Positions 17,418 to 25,135 of a DNA stretch of 64,000 nt are shown here, one piece after another. The first letter of the stretch is position 1. Every line of letters begins with the position of its first letter. Both the position numbers and the translations under genes were made by a program. The DNA comes from Streptomyces sp. A2-16 (GTDB lineage: Bacteria; Actinomycetota; Actinomycetes; Streptomycetales; Streptomycetaceae): the NCBI RefSeq assembly GCF_018128905.1, contig NZ_CP063808.1, forward strand, positions 1,116,001 through 1,180,000, read 5' to 3'. The notes beneath the pieces were generated by a model. That model was not told the origin of the DNA, did not search any database, and saw only the letters and a program-made list of their open reading frames with translations.

Positions 17418-18552
17418 CCCTCCGCAGCACCAGCTCGGCCGGTGCGTACCGGACCCGACCCATCAGCCAAGCGCCGAAGGCGAGTTGGGCACCGTACAGC
17501 ATCACGCACCCGGCGAGGACGACGGCCGTGCCGACCCGGTCGTAGAGACCGAAGCCGTACCCGGTGAAGACGAGCGCGAGGACCAGCGACTGGGTGAGGT
17601 AGTGGGTGAGGGCCATGCGCCCGGAGGCGGCGAGCACGCGGGCCGCCGCCGGGCGCACGACGCTCAGCAGCAGAAGCAGCCCGCAGGCGTACGACGCGGT
17701 GAGCGCGGGTGCGGTCAGCAGCGACACCGCGTGTCCGACGAGGAACCACCGGTTGTCCAGCGGCCCGTTCGCACCGCACGCGGTGACCACACCACCGGCC
17801 AGGCCGACCGGCAGCCACCGTACGACGACTCCTCGCAGCCACCGCCGGTCCCGCCCGTGCCGCTCCACCAGCCCCGCCTTGGCCGCCGCGAGGCCGGCCA
17901 GGAACGCGGCCAGCATGTCGGGGGCGTACATCAGGTTCGCGCCGAGAGCCGTCGGCAGCTCGCGCAGATGGGTCCCGATCACCGACAGGAAACCGCCGCG
18001 GTAGGCGCTCACGGAGCGCGCAGCCTCGGGGGCGTACTGAGCCGGGGTGACCGGCTCGGTGAAGGCGACGGTCAGCAGCCCGTACCCGAGCAGCAGCACG
18101 GCGAGGCCCGCCACCAGACAGACCGCGACCCGCAGGGCGGCCCGGGGGGAGAGGCCGCGCAGGCCGTACAGGATCAGTCCCAGAGCGGCGTACGTCATCA
18201 GGATGTCGCCGGGAAAGAGCAGGACGGCGTGGACGAGACCGAGGCCGAACAGCCCCGCGGCGCGCCGGAGATGGTGTGCGGCGGACGGGCTTCCCGACTC
18301 CCGGGCGGAGCGCTCCTGGAGGACGAAGCTGTAGCCGAAGAGGAAGGAGAACAGCTGGTAGACGTTGGTGGTCGCGGTCACCGCCCAGGCGGCGGCCCGG
18401 TCCACGCCGGTGGCGTGCGGGCCGCCCCCGAACGCCGTGTAAGGACCCGCCATCAGCTGGGCGTTGACGAGCAGGATGCCGAACAGGGCGAACCCGCGCA
18501 GCACGTCGACGTCCTGGACCCGCCCCGAGCGGACCGCCTCGCGCTCCCTCAC
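17326..18552 (-). CDS. DUF418 (YeiB-like) polytopic membrane protein
   Basis: This 408-residue protein begins with the family signature DVDVLRGFALFGILLVN, has about nine to ten membrane segments and ends with a DUF418-like region (MLYGAQLAFGAWLMGRVRYAPAELVLRR) plus a 30-residue Pro/Ser tail. The GTG at 18552 overlaps the stop of the DUF3592-like gene (GTGA), so the two are coupled. Longer upstream frames are not membrane-like. Function is unknown. It belongs to the transcription unit that starts at the minus-strand ECF-type promoter near 18985-19012. Confidence 0.8.
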   Translation of the reverse strand: MREREAVRSGRVQDVDVLRGFALFGILLVNAQLMAGPYTAFGGGPHATGVDRAAAWAVTATTNVYQLFSFLFGYSFVLQERSARESGSPSAAHHLRRAAGLFGLGLVHAVLLFPGDILMTYAALGLILYGLRGLSPRAALRVAVCLVAGLAVLLLGYGLLTVAFTEPVTPAQYAPEAARSVSAYRGGFLSVIGTHLRELPTALGANLMYAPDMLAAFLAGLAAAKAGLVERHGRDRRWLRGVVVRWLPVGLAGGVVTACGANGPLDNRWFLVGHAVSLLTAPALTASYACGLLLLLSVVRPAAARVLAASGRMALTHYLTQSLVLALVFTGYGFGLYDRVGTAVVLAGCVMLYGAQLAFGAWLMGRVRYAPAELVLRRVTPARCPGGSARRSPSPGSAPAADEPLRVP

Positions 18553-18944
18553 CGCGTCACCATGGGGGTCCCGCCCGCGAAGGCCACGGTCGACGAAAGG
18601 AACCACCCGAGCGCCGGTGACAGCAGATACCGCGGGGTCCACAACCTGGCCGCAGCGGGCCGGTCGCGCGGATAGACCACGGGCACGGTCCCGCCGACCG
18701 GCGGCATTCCGCTCAGCGACCCGTACGCGCCCGGATCGATGACGAAGGTCCGCCCCAGGTGGTCGGTGAACACCACGAGTCCGGTCCGCCGTCGGTCGCC
18801 CGACACTCGCGGCGTCACGACACCCGTCACGAGCACTCCACGTGCCCACAACCGTGCCACGGTCACCAACTGCCGGACGGCGAGCAGGAGAAACCCGAGG
18901 CCGAGCCCCGTGCTCAGGGCAAGCAGCAGCAGCTTGGCGTTCAT
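18549..18944 (-). CDS. DUF3592-like membrane protein
   Basis: This 131-residue protein has one N-terminal membrane segment (LLLLALSTGLGLGFLLLAV), a beta-rich domain (RRTGLVVFTDHLGRTFVID, VGGTVPVVYPRDRP) and a C-terminal hydrophobic stretch near LSPALGWFLSSTVAF, as in DUF3592. The ATG at 18944 is chosen over an upstream ATG because GAAGGGGA precedes it. It lies head-to-head with the NlpC/P60 gene, each with its own TGAACC-type promoter. Confidence 0.7.
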   Translation of the reverse strand: MNAKLLLLALSTGLGLGFLLLAVRQLVTVARLWARGVLVTGVVTPRVSGDRRRTGLVVFTDHLGRTFVIDPGAYGSLSGMPPVGGTVPVVYPRDRPAAARLWTPRYLLSPALGWFLSSTVAFAGGTPMVTR

Positions 18945-18984
18945 ACAGTCCCCTTCACCGACCCGTACACCTCTTCTCGGCGCA

Positions 18985-19012
18985 CAACGGATGCCGTGGT
19001 GCCACTGGTTCA
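18985..19012 (-). promoter_or_regulatory. ECF-type promoter, TGAACC-N17-CGTTG
   Basis: On the minus strand TGAACC (19012-19007) and CGTTG (18989-18985) are 17 bp apart, about 40 bp before the DUF3592-like start. Confidence 0.65.
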
Positions 19013-19021
19013 CGCCCTCCT

Positions 19022-19049
19022 TGAACCGCCGGACGGGTGGTCCCCGTTG
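19022..19049 (+). promoter_or_regulatory. ECF-type promoter, TGAACC-N17-CGTTG
   Basis: TGAACC (19022-19027) and CGTTG (19045-19049) are 17 bp apart, 60 bp before the NlpC/P60 gene, and back-to-back with the minus-strand copy. Confidence 0.65.
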
Positions 19050-19108
19050 TGCGGACGGACCCCACGGTCCAACCCCGACCGACGCATACGAAGGGAGCTT
19101 CGGCCCGG

Positions 19109-20143
19109 ATGAGACGGCCTCTGCGCACCCACGGCTACCGGGCGGCGGCAGCAGTCGCCCTGGCCTGCGCCCTCACGGCGGCGACCCAACAGGGCGCCCA
19201 GGCCGACCCCCAGACCCTCACCGAGGTACAGAAGGAGCTTGAGAGCCTGTACCACCAGGCGGAGGTGGCGACCGACAGGTACAACGCGGCAGACGGCAAG
19301 GTGAAGGCACAGAAGAAGCGCGTCAGTTCACTCGACTACCAGGTCCGCACGACCGAGGCGAAACTGACCCGCCTCAACTCCCTCGCCGGAGCGGCGGCCA
19401 GGGCCCAGTACCGCAGCGGCGGCGTGCCCGCCGAACTGCAGTTCGCCCTGGCCAGCGACCCCGGACGGGCCCTGGACAACGCGGGGTTGGCTCTCCGGGC
19501 CCAGCAGAACACGCAGAACTTGCTGACCGACCTGAAGACGACGAAGTCGGCCCTGCGCGCCCGCACGGACGAGGCGGCGGCCGAGCTGAAGCGGTTGCAG
19601 GCGAGCCGCCGCGCGATGGCCACGCAGCGCAGGACGGTCGAGCGGCACATCGCCGAGGCGAAGCTGCTGGAGTCCTCGCTGGCGGCGAAGGAACGCCGAC
19701 GCCTCGCCGACCTGGAGAAGAAGCAGTCCGAGCAGGCCCAGGCGAAGTGGGAGAGCACGGGCATCCTCAAGAAGGTCGGCACCGACGCGACGACCGCCGG
19801 CCAGAAGGCCATCGCCTTCGCCGCGAAGCAGATCGGCAAGCCCTACGTCTGGGGCGCCGAGGGCCCCGACTCCTTCGACTGCTCCGGCCTCACGAGCCAG
19901 GCGTGGCTGGCGGCGGGCGTCACCATCCCCCGCACGTCGGAGACGCAGTGGGCCCAGCTGAAGCACGTCCCGGTCGAGGACATGCGACCCGGTGACCTGA
20001 TCATCTACTTCTCCGACGCGAGCCATGTGGCGATCTACGTCGGGGGCGGGAACATCATCTCGGCCCCGCGGCCGGGGCGGTACGTGTACGAGTCGCCGGC
20101 GGCGTCGATGCAGATACTGGGGGTGGTGCGGCCGGACGCGTGA
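19109..20143 (+). CDS. secreted NlpC/P60 peptidoglycan hydrolase
   Basis: This 344-residue protein has a signal peptide (basic start, hydrophobic core to about residue 25, cleavage near AQA-DP), a long coiled coil (about 35-215) and a C-terminal NlpC/P60 domain (about 230-344). The catalytic Cys is in DSFDCSGLT and the catalytic His in ASHVAIYVG. Family members cut D-Glu-mDAP or related stem-peptide bonds. The layout is that of Streptomyces RipA-like hydrolases. AAGGGAG precedes ATG 19109. Its promoter belongs to the island set, so the enzyme probably serves wall remodelling during apparatus assembly. Confidence 0.9.
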   Translation: MRRPLRTHGYRAAAAVALACALTAATQQGAQADPQTLTEVQKELESLYHQAEVATDRYNAADGKVKAQKKRVSSLDYQVRTTEAKLTRLNSLAGAAARAQYRSGGVPAELQFALASDPGRALDNAGLALRAQQNTQNLLTDLKTTKSALRARTDEAAAELKRLQASRRAMATQRRTVERHIAEAKLLESSLAAKERRRLADLEKKQSEQAQAKWESTGILKKVGTDATTAGQKAIAFAAKQIGKPYVWGAEGPDSFDCSGLTSQAWLAAGVTIPRTSETQWAQLKHVPVEDMRPGDLIIYFSDASHVAIYVGGGNIISAPRPGRYVYESPAASMQILGVVRPDA

Positions 20144-20225
20144 CAGCCGGGCAGGGACAGCGACGAGGAGGCGAGCCGCCGGGACGGGGCCCGCCCCTCA
20201 TCGCGTTCGCGACTCGCCGCGATCG

Positions 20226-20705
20226 TCAGGTCCGGCTCTTCGGCTGGGGCGGCGGCCCGAACGGGTCGGTGGCGTCGACGGGCGGCGACTCCTTCGCACG
20301 GTGAGAGCCGGGCTTGCAGCCGGCGAACGGGCCGGTCGGGTCGCGCAGGATGTGCATGACCGGGTTCAAGTAGTCCCGGTGCCAGCTGGCGGGACCGCTC
20401 AGACCGGACTCGGAGCCGGTGTCGCTCAGCTCGTCCCAGGCAAGCCACAGGGCGTGCAACTGGGCCACGGCTTCCGGGTGTTCCCACCAGCGAGAGCACC
20501 ACGGGGCCATGGAGGTGACCTCGCGGCCGTAGACCGGCAACAGCACGTGATGCACCCACAGGGTCAGTTGACGCAGCGACTGCCCGTACTCAGGTCCCTG
20601 CAAGTAGAGGATGAACTTCGGCGCGGAGGCGGGCTGCGGGGCTTCGCCGGAGGCTGTGGTCGGCGCTTCAGTCGCGTCTTCGAGGCCAGGGGCCCGGACC
20701 GTCAT
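20226..20705 (-). CDS. DUF4913 family protein 1
   Basis: This 159-residue protein carries the DUF4913 signature: LTLWVHHVLLPVYGREV, APWCSRWWEHPEAVAQLHAL (Trp/Cys/His-rich), SWHRDYLNPVMHIL and DPTGPFAGCKPGSH. The N-terminal 30 and C-terminal 30 residues are disordered. AGAAGGGAG precedes ATG 20705. It is head-to-head with the large effector candidate at 20893, the mirror image of DUF4913 protein 2 (24293) and its neighbour at 22701-24140. DUF4913 proteins are common around actinobacterial conjugation-like loci; their role is unknown. A chaperone or adaptor role is possible here. Confidence 0.85.
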   Translation of the reverse strand: MTVRAPGLEDATEAPTTASGEAPQPASAPKFILYLQGPEYGQSLRQLTLWVHHVLLPVYGREVTSMAPWCSRWWEHPEAVAQLHALWLAWDELSDTGSESGLSGPASWHRDYLNPVMHILRDPTGPFAGCKPGSHRAKESPPVDATDPFGPPPQPKSRT

Positions 20706-20755
20706 CGTGACGCTCCCTTCTGATGTGCGGTGCAGACACAGGTTTCATCCGGCTG

Positions 20756-20782
20756 AAACGCGTCCGGGCGGCGCGCGGTTCA
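20756..20782 (-). promoter_or_regulatory. ECF-type promoter, TGAACC-N16-CGTTT
   Basis: On the minus strand TGAACC (20782-20777) and CGTTT (20760-20756) are 16 bp apart, about 50 bp before DUF4913 protein 1. Confidence 0.6.
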
Positions 20783-20800
20783 CCGGTCGGCAAGCCGGGT

Positions 20801-20827
20801 TGAACCGCAGGGGAGCGGGGCCCGTTG
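20801..20827 (+). promoter_or_regulatory. ECF-type promoter, TGAACC-N16-CGTTG
   Basis: TGAACC (20801-20806) and CGTTG (20823-20827) are 16 bp apart, 66 bp before the candidate effector at 20893, and divergent from the minus-strand copy. Confidence 0.65.
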
Positions 20828-20892
20828 AAGCCACGAGACCGCCCAGCCGCATAACAAGAGCACTTGTCACTCCGAAGAGGAGGAACCTCACG

Positions 20893-22617
20893 ATGGCGGA
20901 ATTCGACCGGCCAGCATTCGAGAGGGATGAAGCGGCCGCAAGGAAAGAGCTGAAGAGGTACGGCCTCCACAAGGATGCCGCCTTCATGTCGGCCTTCGAC
21001 GGCTACATGCACCAGCTGTCCGAAAACGGAAGGTGGATATCCGAAGGGCACACACCCAACGAGCGGTGGGCCGGTGACGCGGCGGACAAGCTCGTGGCCC
21101 AGTTCGACCGCCTCCAGGCGCTGCACGTCCCGGCCAAGTGGTGGCGGGACAAGTACAGTGACAACGGGCACAACAAGCTCTCCACGCGGGAACTCGCCGC
21201 GATGGCGACGGAGACCAAGAAGCACAAATACCTGTGGAGCAAGTCGGAACCGTACTATCCGGCGAAGAAGGCGGCGGAGGACGGCGGGCTGATCCTGGAG
21301 ACGTCGCCCCCCGGCAAGATCTTCAACGCCAAGAACTTCGGGTTCGGATCCTGGTCCGACGCCCCCGTGCAGGCCCGGCTCTGGGAGCACATGTCCGGCC
21401 ACTACGTGGATGGCGCGGAGGGGCCGGTCACCGCGGTGATGCTCGGCGGCCGGGTGGCGAGCAGCGTACTGACGAAGTACGAGTGGCCGCACCTGAAGAA
21501 GCTCATCGAGGACGGCAAGGTCCCTCACATGCACGTCAAGTTGATGGGTTTCAGGGGCGACTCGGCCGACTCGGCCACTTGGTCACTGGCGACGAGGGAC
21601 AGCTTCGACGTCCGACGCCAGGGAACGTTCGACCGCATCCCGTCCCCCGACTCCGACTTCGCGGACAAGCAGAACCGGTGGCGGAACAGGGAGAAGGAAC
21701 GGAACGCCCGGGGCAGTTCGTCCAGTTCTCCCAGCAGCTCCGGCGAGAGCGCCTCGTCCAATCTCTCACTCGCGAACTTCCACGAGGTGTTCAACGACCC
21801 CTCGGCGATCGTCTGCATGGTCGACCCTTACGCGGGAGACGGTCAGATCTCGCAGAGCCCGGAAGCGCTCTCCAGGGCCTCGTCCGCGGGTGGCGTCGCA
21901 CTGGAGGACACGCAGGGGTTGACGGGCCGCGCGCTGACCGCGGCCAACGTGCGCAACGAGCTGGCCGCTCTGGCTCAGGGCAGGCAGACACTCAAGGAGA
22001 AGATCACGAGCTTCCGGGAGGCCCAGGAACGACGGGCCAGTGAGGCCCCGACCACCTTCCCCGTTCCCACGATGCCCACCATGCAGGCGTTGAGTGGCTT
22101 CACCGCCGACCAACTGACCGGGGGCATGGGCAGGATGTCCGTCAGTGGCGGTTCCAGCGGCGAGTTCTCCCCGTTGACCACGAGCCCCGCTCAGTTCATG
22201 GTCGACCCCAGCCACTACAGCAGAGGCCCGTTCGGCGGTGGCAGCTCGTACCCCGTCCCCTCGGCGCCGGTGAACACCGCGGCGTACAGCCCCACGTATG
22301 ACGACTCCCGTTACGCGGCGCGGAGTACGACGTCCAGTTCTTCGGGCGGCGTTCCGCTGGGGGAGAGGACCCCCAGCCCGCCCGAGACTTCGGTGCACGG
22401 GGGTTCGGAACACGGGGACTCGGTGCACAGCTCGTCGTCGGACTCCGCCGGTGGCGGCGTTCCACTGACGCAGGGAGAGCATCAGCCGACCCATCAGCCG
22501 GCCCAGGAGCCGTCGGACTCGCAGTCGACGCGCCGTCGTGGGGGCGACAAGGGCAAGGCCAAGGCCACCAAGGAGGTCCCGGCCTGGCTCAAGTACGCCG
22601 CGGGACGACGCCGCTGA
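20893..22617 (+). CDS. large unrecognised protein, candidate T4SS-like effector 1
   Basis: This 574-residue protein has no signal peptide or membrane segment. Residues 1-270 look globular (LWEHMSGHYVDGAEGPVTAV, VASSVLTKYEWPHLKKLIED); residues 280-560 are Ser/Pro/Gly-rich and disordered with a helical patch (about 355-390). The last 25 residues are strongly basic (RRRGGDKGKAKATKEV and a terminal GRRR). A positively charged C-terminus is the usual signal on VirB/VirD4 substrates, which makes this a plausible secreted protein; that is inference. AGGAGG precedes ATG 20893. It converges with the second candidate at 22701 on a shared hairpin. Toxin-like enzymatic activity could not be assigned. Confidence 0.65.
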   Translation: MAEFDRPAFERDEAAARKELKRYGLHKDAAFMSAFDGYMHQLSENGRWISEGHTPNERWAGDAADKLVAQFDRLQALHVPAKWWRDKYSDNGHNKLSTRELAAMATETKKHKYLWSKSEPYYPAKKAAEDGGLILETSPPGKIFNAKNFGFGSWSDAPVQARLWEHMSGHYVDGAEGPVTAVMLGGRVASSVLTKYEWPHLKKLIEDGKVPHMHVKLMGFRGDSADSATWSLATRDSFDVRRQGTFDRIPSPDSDFADKQNRWRNREKERNARGSSSSSPSSSGESASSNLSLANFHEVFNDPSAIVCMVDPYAGDGQISQSPEALSRASSAGGVALEDTQGLTGRALTAANVRNELAALAQGRQTLKEKITSFREAQERRASEAPTTFPVPTMPTMQALSGFTADQLTGGMGRMSVSGGSSGEFSPLTTSPAQFMVDPSHYSRGPFGGGSSYPVPSAPVNTAAYSPTYDDSRYAARSTTSSSSGGVPLGERTPSPPETSVHGGSEHGDSVHSSSSDSAGGGVPLTQGEHQPTHQPAQEPSDSQSTRRRGGDKGKAKATKEVPAWLKYAAGRRR

Positions 22618-22651
22618 CATCCTCTCAGCGCCGGCACCTGACCTGCACGAA

Positions 22652-22689
22652 GAAGGCGGCGACGGGAAGCTGTTCCCGTCGCCGCCTTC
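22652..22689. terminator. bidirectional hairpin, 17-bp stem
   Basis: GAAGGCGGCGACGGGAA (22652-22668) pairs perfectly with 22673-22689 around a 4-nt loop. It sits between the convergent stops of the two candidate effector genes. Confidence 0.8.
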
Positions 22690-22700
22690 CCCGTGCACGG

Positions 22701-24140
22701 CTAGCGCAGCGTGGTGGCCGCCCGCACCACCTTGGGCCTCGCGGCCGTCGTCGAAGCCGCGGCATCGGTGAGGTGCGACGACTCCGGAGACGGCGTCCGG
22801 GGCATCGGCAGAGCGGCCACTTCACTGGCGGTCCGCCCCATGCTCTCGTCCGAGGAGGACGACGGACTCGGCGTGCGGCGCGGTGAGTTACCGGCTGACG
22901 CGGAGCGCTCCACCGTATAGGGCAGGTGGGCCGGCTTGTTGAGCCCCTCCATGCCCAGCTCCGCCGCCTTGCTGACACCCATGTTGCTGGCCTGGACCAG
23001 GGTGATCTTCTCGCCCTTGAGGTTCGTCAGGTCGCTCGGGTCCTGGGTCGGTTCGGTGCGCCAGGCACCCTGGTTGTCCTTGCCGAGGCTCAGTTGCGGC
23101 AGCACCCGCACATTGCCGACCTGGAACGCCCGCATGGTGATGTCGTCCCAGGTCGCCTGGTCCACCTGGAGTGTCGGCATGTCCGTCCTGGTACCGCCGG
23201 GCGGTGTGGCGGGTGTGCCGAAGGCGGCGTGAATGCCGTCGGCGAGGGCGCTGATGTTCATACGCCCGATGACGTCCGCGCGCCTCGGGTCCTGCGTGTT
23301 GTACTTCGCGCCCAGATCGTTGTCGTCCGCAAGATTGACCGTGTCGGGCCGGAACCGCTTGTCGTCGTCCCTCGGGTTGAAGGTCACGTTGCCCTTGAGG
23401 ACCTCGTCCTGGGCCATCTTGGCGAGGTAGCCCATGTGCATGACTGCGGCCGTTCTGGCCGCCTCCTGCCCCCGGGTGCCCTCGCGTGTGTAGATGGCGA
23501 AGGTGTCGAGGTGGCGCATCATCTGGGGTTCGATGTCCGCGTCGCCGTGCTGTTCCGTCATTGCCTGGAAGCCCGCGTTCAGGACGTTGCGCATATTGGC
23601 GTCCTGGCCGTGCGAGAGGTCGACGACCTTCAACTCCGCGGTGGAGAAGTCGAACGGCGCCGCCGCGGTGTGCGAGAAGTTCTCGTCCTGCTGGACCGCC
23701 TGCCATTCCTCGTCCGTCATGTGGTGGTGCGACAGGTCGAGACTCAGACCGGTTTCGCTTCCCCGCAGCAGGTACGTGGTGAGGTCCTTCGCGGCGATGT
23801 ACCCCGCGTTGCCCATCTCCATGTTGAAGATGTCCTCGATCGACCGGTGGTTGTACTTCGGACCGAGGCCGGCGGCCAGCTTCCTCGTGTCGTCGCGCAC
23901 GTGCCGCACCTGGACGCCGTGCTCCTGCGCCTCCGCCCGGTATCCGTCCATGAGTTCCTGCACATGCCGGCGCCCGGTGTCTCCCGGACGACGCCGGGGC
24001 AGCACCACCAGCTCCCGCCGGGAGTTCGGGAACCGCTGGCTCAACGCCCGCAGTCCCGCCTTGGCGTTGTCGCTCAGCTCCTCTCCGAACCAGATCATCT
24101 GAACCCTCTCGGGCTCCTTGGCCGGATCACGCTCGGGCAT
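22701..24140 (-). CDS. GT44 (clostridial-toxin)-like glycosyltransferase domain protein, candidate effector 2
   Basis: This 479-residue protein opens with MIWFGEELSDNAKAGL (about residues 14-29), which matches by eye the start of large clostridial toxin glucosyltransferases (W-[IF]-G, then [IL]-[SN]-D-x-A). Near residues 98-118 AAKDLTTYLLRGSETGLSLD resembles the toxin segment containing the conserved Asp and the DxD metal site; here the motif reads DLS, so the second Asp is replaced. Such enzymes glycosylate host proteins inside target cells. The C-terminal 90 residues are Ser/Pro-rich and end in a mildly basic tail. No signal peptide. GGGAGG precedes ATG 24140. It is regulated by its own TGAACC-type promoter. 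Confidence 0.6.
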   Translation of the reverse strand: MPERDPAKEPERVQMIWFGEELSDNAKAGLRALSQRFPNSRRELVVLPRRRPGDTGRRHVQELMDGYRAEAQEHGVQVRHVRDDTRKLAAGLGPKYNHRSIEDIFNMEMGNAGYIAAKDLTTYLLRGSETGLSLDLSHHHMTDEEWQAVQQDENFSHTAAAPFDFSTAELKVVDLSHGQDANMRNVLNAGFQAMTEQHGDADIEPQMMRHLDTFAIYTREGTRGQEAARTAAVMHMGYLAKMAQDEVLKGNVTFNPRDDDKRFRPDTVNLADDNDLGAKYNTQDPRRADVIGRMNISALADGIHAAFGTPATPPGGTRTDMPTLQVDQATWDDITMRAFQVGNVRVLPQLSLGKDNQGAWRTEPTQDPSDLTNLKGEKITLVQASNMGVSKAAELGMEGLNKPAHLPYTVERSASAGNSPRRTPSPSSSSDESMGRTASEVAALPMPRTPSPESSHLTDAAASTTAARPKVVRAATTLR

Positions 24141-24188
24141 GCAGGTACCTCCCTGGGACGGCGGCCCAGCGCCGCCGGCTGTCACGCA

Positions 24189-24216
24189 CAACGGCCCGTG
24201 CACGCCCGGGGGTTCA
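24189..24216 (-). promoter_or_regulatory. ECF-type promoter, TGAACC-N17-CGTTG
   Basis: On the minus strand TGAACC (24216-24211) and CGTTG (24193-24189) are 17 bp apart, about 50 bp before the GT44-like gene. The two divergent -35 boxes here also form an inverted repeat (GGGGGTTCA...TGAACCCCC). Confidence 0.65.
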
Positions 24217-24224
24217 GTGCGAGC

Positions 24225-24252
24225 TGAACCCCCGGGGCGCGGCTCCCCGTCG
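24225..24252 (+). promoter_or_regulatory. ECF-type promoter, TGAACC-N17-CGTCG
   Basis: TGAACC (24225-24230) and CGTCG (24248-24252) are 17 bp apart, about 40 bp before DUF4913 protein 2. Confidence 0.6.
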
Positions 24253-24292
24253 TGCTGGTGACGAGAACCCACTGAGCAGACGGAGCACGGAC

Positions 24293-24694
24293 ATGACGAC
24301 CCAAGCGGCGGAACCGGCGGAGGAGCAGGAGAAAGGGCCCGCCTTCATCGTCTACATGGACGGATCCGAGTACGAGGACGGGCTGCACCGGCTGACGTTG
24401 TGGGTCCGCCATCTGCTGCTGCCGGTGTACGGCAGGGAGGTCACCTCCATGGCCCCCTGGTGCTCCAGCTGGTGGCAGCACAAGGAGGCGGTGGCGCAAC
24501 TGTACGGACTCTGGATGGCATGGCAGGAGCTCACCGGTCCCGGCTCCGCCGCCGGTGGCCCCTCGACCTGGCACCGCGACCATCTCACCCACGTCATGGC
24601 CTCCTTGCGGGATCCCGCGGGCCCCTTCGCGGGCTGCAAGGTGGGCTCACACCGCCCCAAGGAGGCGCCGGGGATGGATCCTTACCCGGCCTGA
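24293..24694 (+). CDS. DUF4913 family protein 2
   Basis: This 133-residue protein is a close paralogue of the one at 20226-20705: LTLWVRHLLLPVYGREV, APWCSSWWQHKEAVAQLYGL, TWHRDHLTHVMASL and DPAGPFAGCKVGSH. The N- and C-terminal ends are shorter. ATG 24293 has GGAG upstream. It is divergent from the GT44-like gene, so each DUF4913 gene is paired head-to-head with one candidate effector. That arrangement suggests a specific partner role such as chaperone, adaptor or immunity protein. Confidence 0.85.
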   Translation: MTTQAAEPAEEQEKGPAFIVYMDGSEYEDGLHRLTLWVRHLLLPVYGREVTSMAPWCSSWWQHKEAVAQLYGLWMAWQELTGPGSAAGGPSTWHRDHLTHVMASLRDPAGPFAGCKVGSHRPKEAPGMDPYPA

Positions 24695-24720
24695 ACCGGT
24701 ACGCGGACGGGGTGAGGGAT

Positions 24721-24748
24721 TGAACCGTCCGATGGGCGTGGCCCGTTG
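24721..24748 (+). promoter_or_regulatory. ECF-type promoter, TGAACC-N17-CGTTG
   Basis: TGAACC (24721-24726) and CGTTG (24744-24748) are 17 bp apart, 70 bp before the small protein gene at 24818. Confidence 0.65.
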
Positions 24749-24817
24749 CGTGGACAGCACCGATGTCGGCGACCGGCCGGCACTCCCTCGCAGCTGATCG
24801 ATCATGGAGGTACGGAC

Positions 24818-25021
24818 ATGCCCGTTGCCCGAGTGTGGCCATTCGCGTCACAGGGTCTGCTGGAGCGGCGCCGGTTCGCGGCGGAGGCGAATGGGCCGTA
24901 CTCCCGTCAGGTTCCGTCACGGCCGGCGGAAGACGCCCCGCGCCCTGAGCACTTCCTGCCGGTCTCCGAAATGCCGCTGCTGCCGCCGCTGCCGCCCGGC
25001 TTCGAGCCGCGCACGGCGTAG
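24818..25021 (+). CDS. small Pro-rich hypothetical protein (67 aa)
   Basis: This 67-residue protein contains RVWPFASQGLLERRRFAAEA and ends in a Pro/Leu-rich tail (MPLLPPLPPGFEPRTA). No signal peptide, membrane segment or known domain was seen. ATG 24818 has a good GGAGG site, and a TGAACC-N17-CGTTG promoter lies just upstream, which is the main reason to believe the gene. It may be a small accessory part of the same system. Confidence 0.65.
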   Translation: MPVARVWPFASQGLLERRRFAAEANGPYSRQVPSRPAEDAPRPEHFLPVSEMPLLPPLPPGFEPRTA

Positions 25022-25046
25022 GCCGTTCCGTCGCCTCACGACCAGC

Positions 25047-25074
25047 TGAACCTTCCACCCCACCCCGCCCGTCG
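25047..25074 (+). promoter_or_regulatory. ECF-type promoter, TGAACC-N17-CGTCG
   Basis: TGAACC (25047-25052) and CGTCG (25070-25074) are 17 bp apart, 60 bp before the thaumatin-GH128 gene. Confidence 0.6.
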
Positions 25075-25135
25075 TGCCTGCGCGAGTGAAAACCCCGTCA
25101 TCCACCCCCACGAGCCCCAAGGAGAGGCCTCTTCC

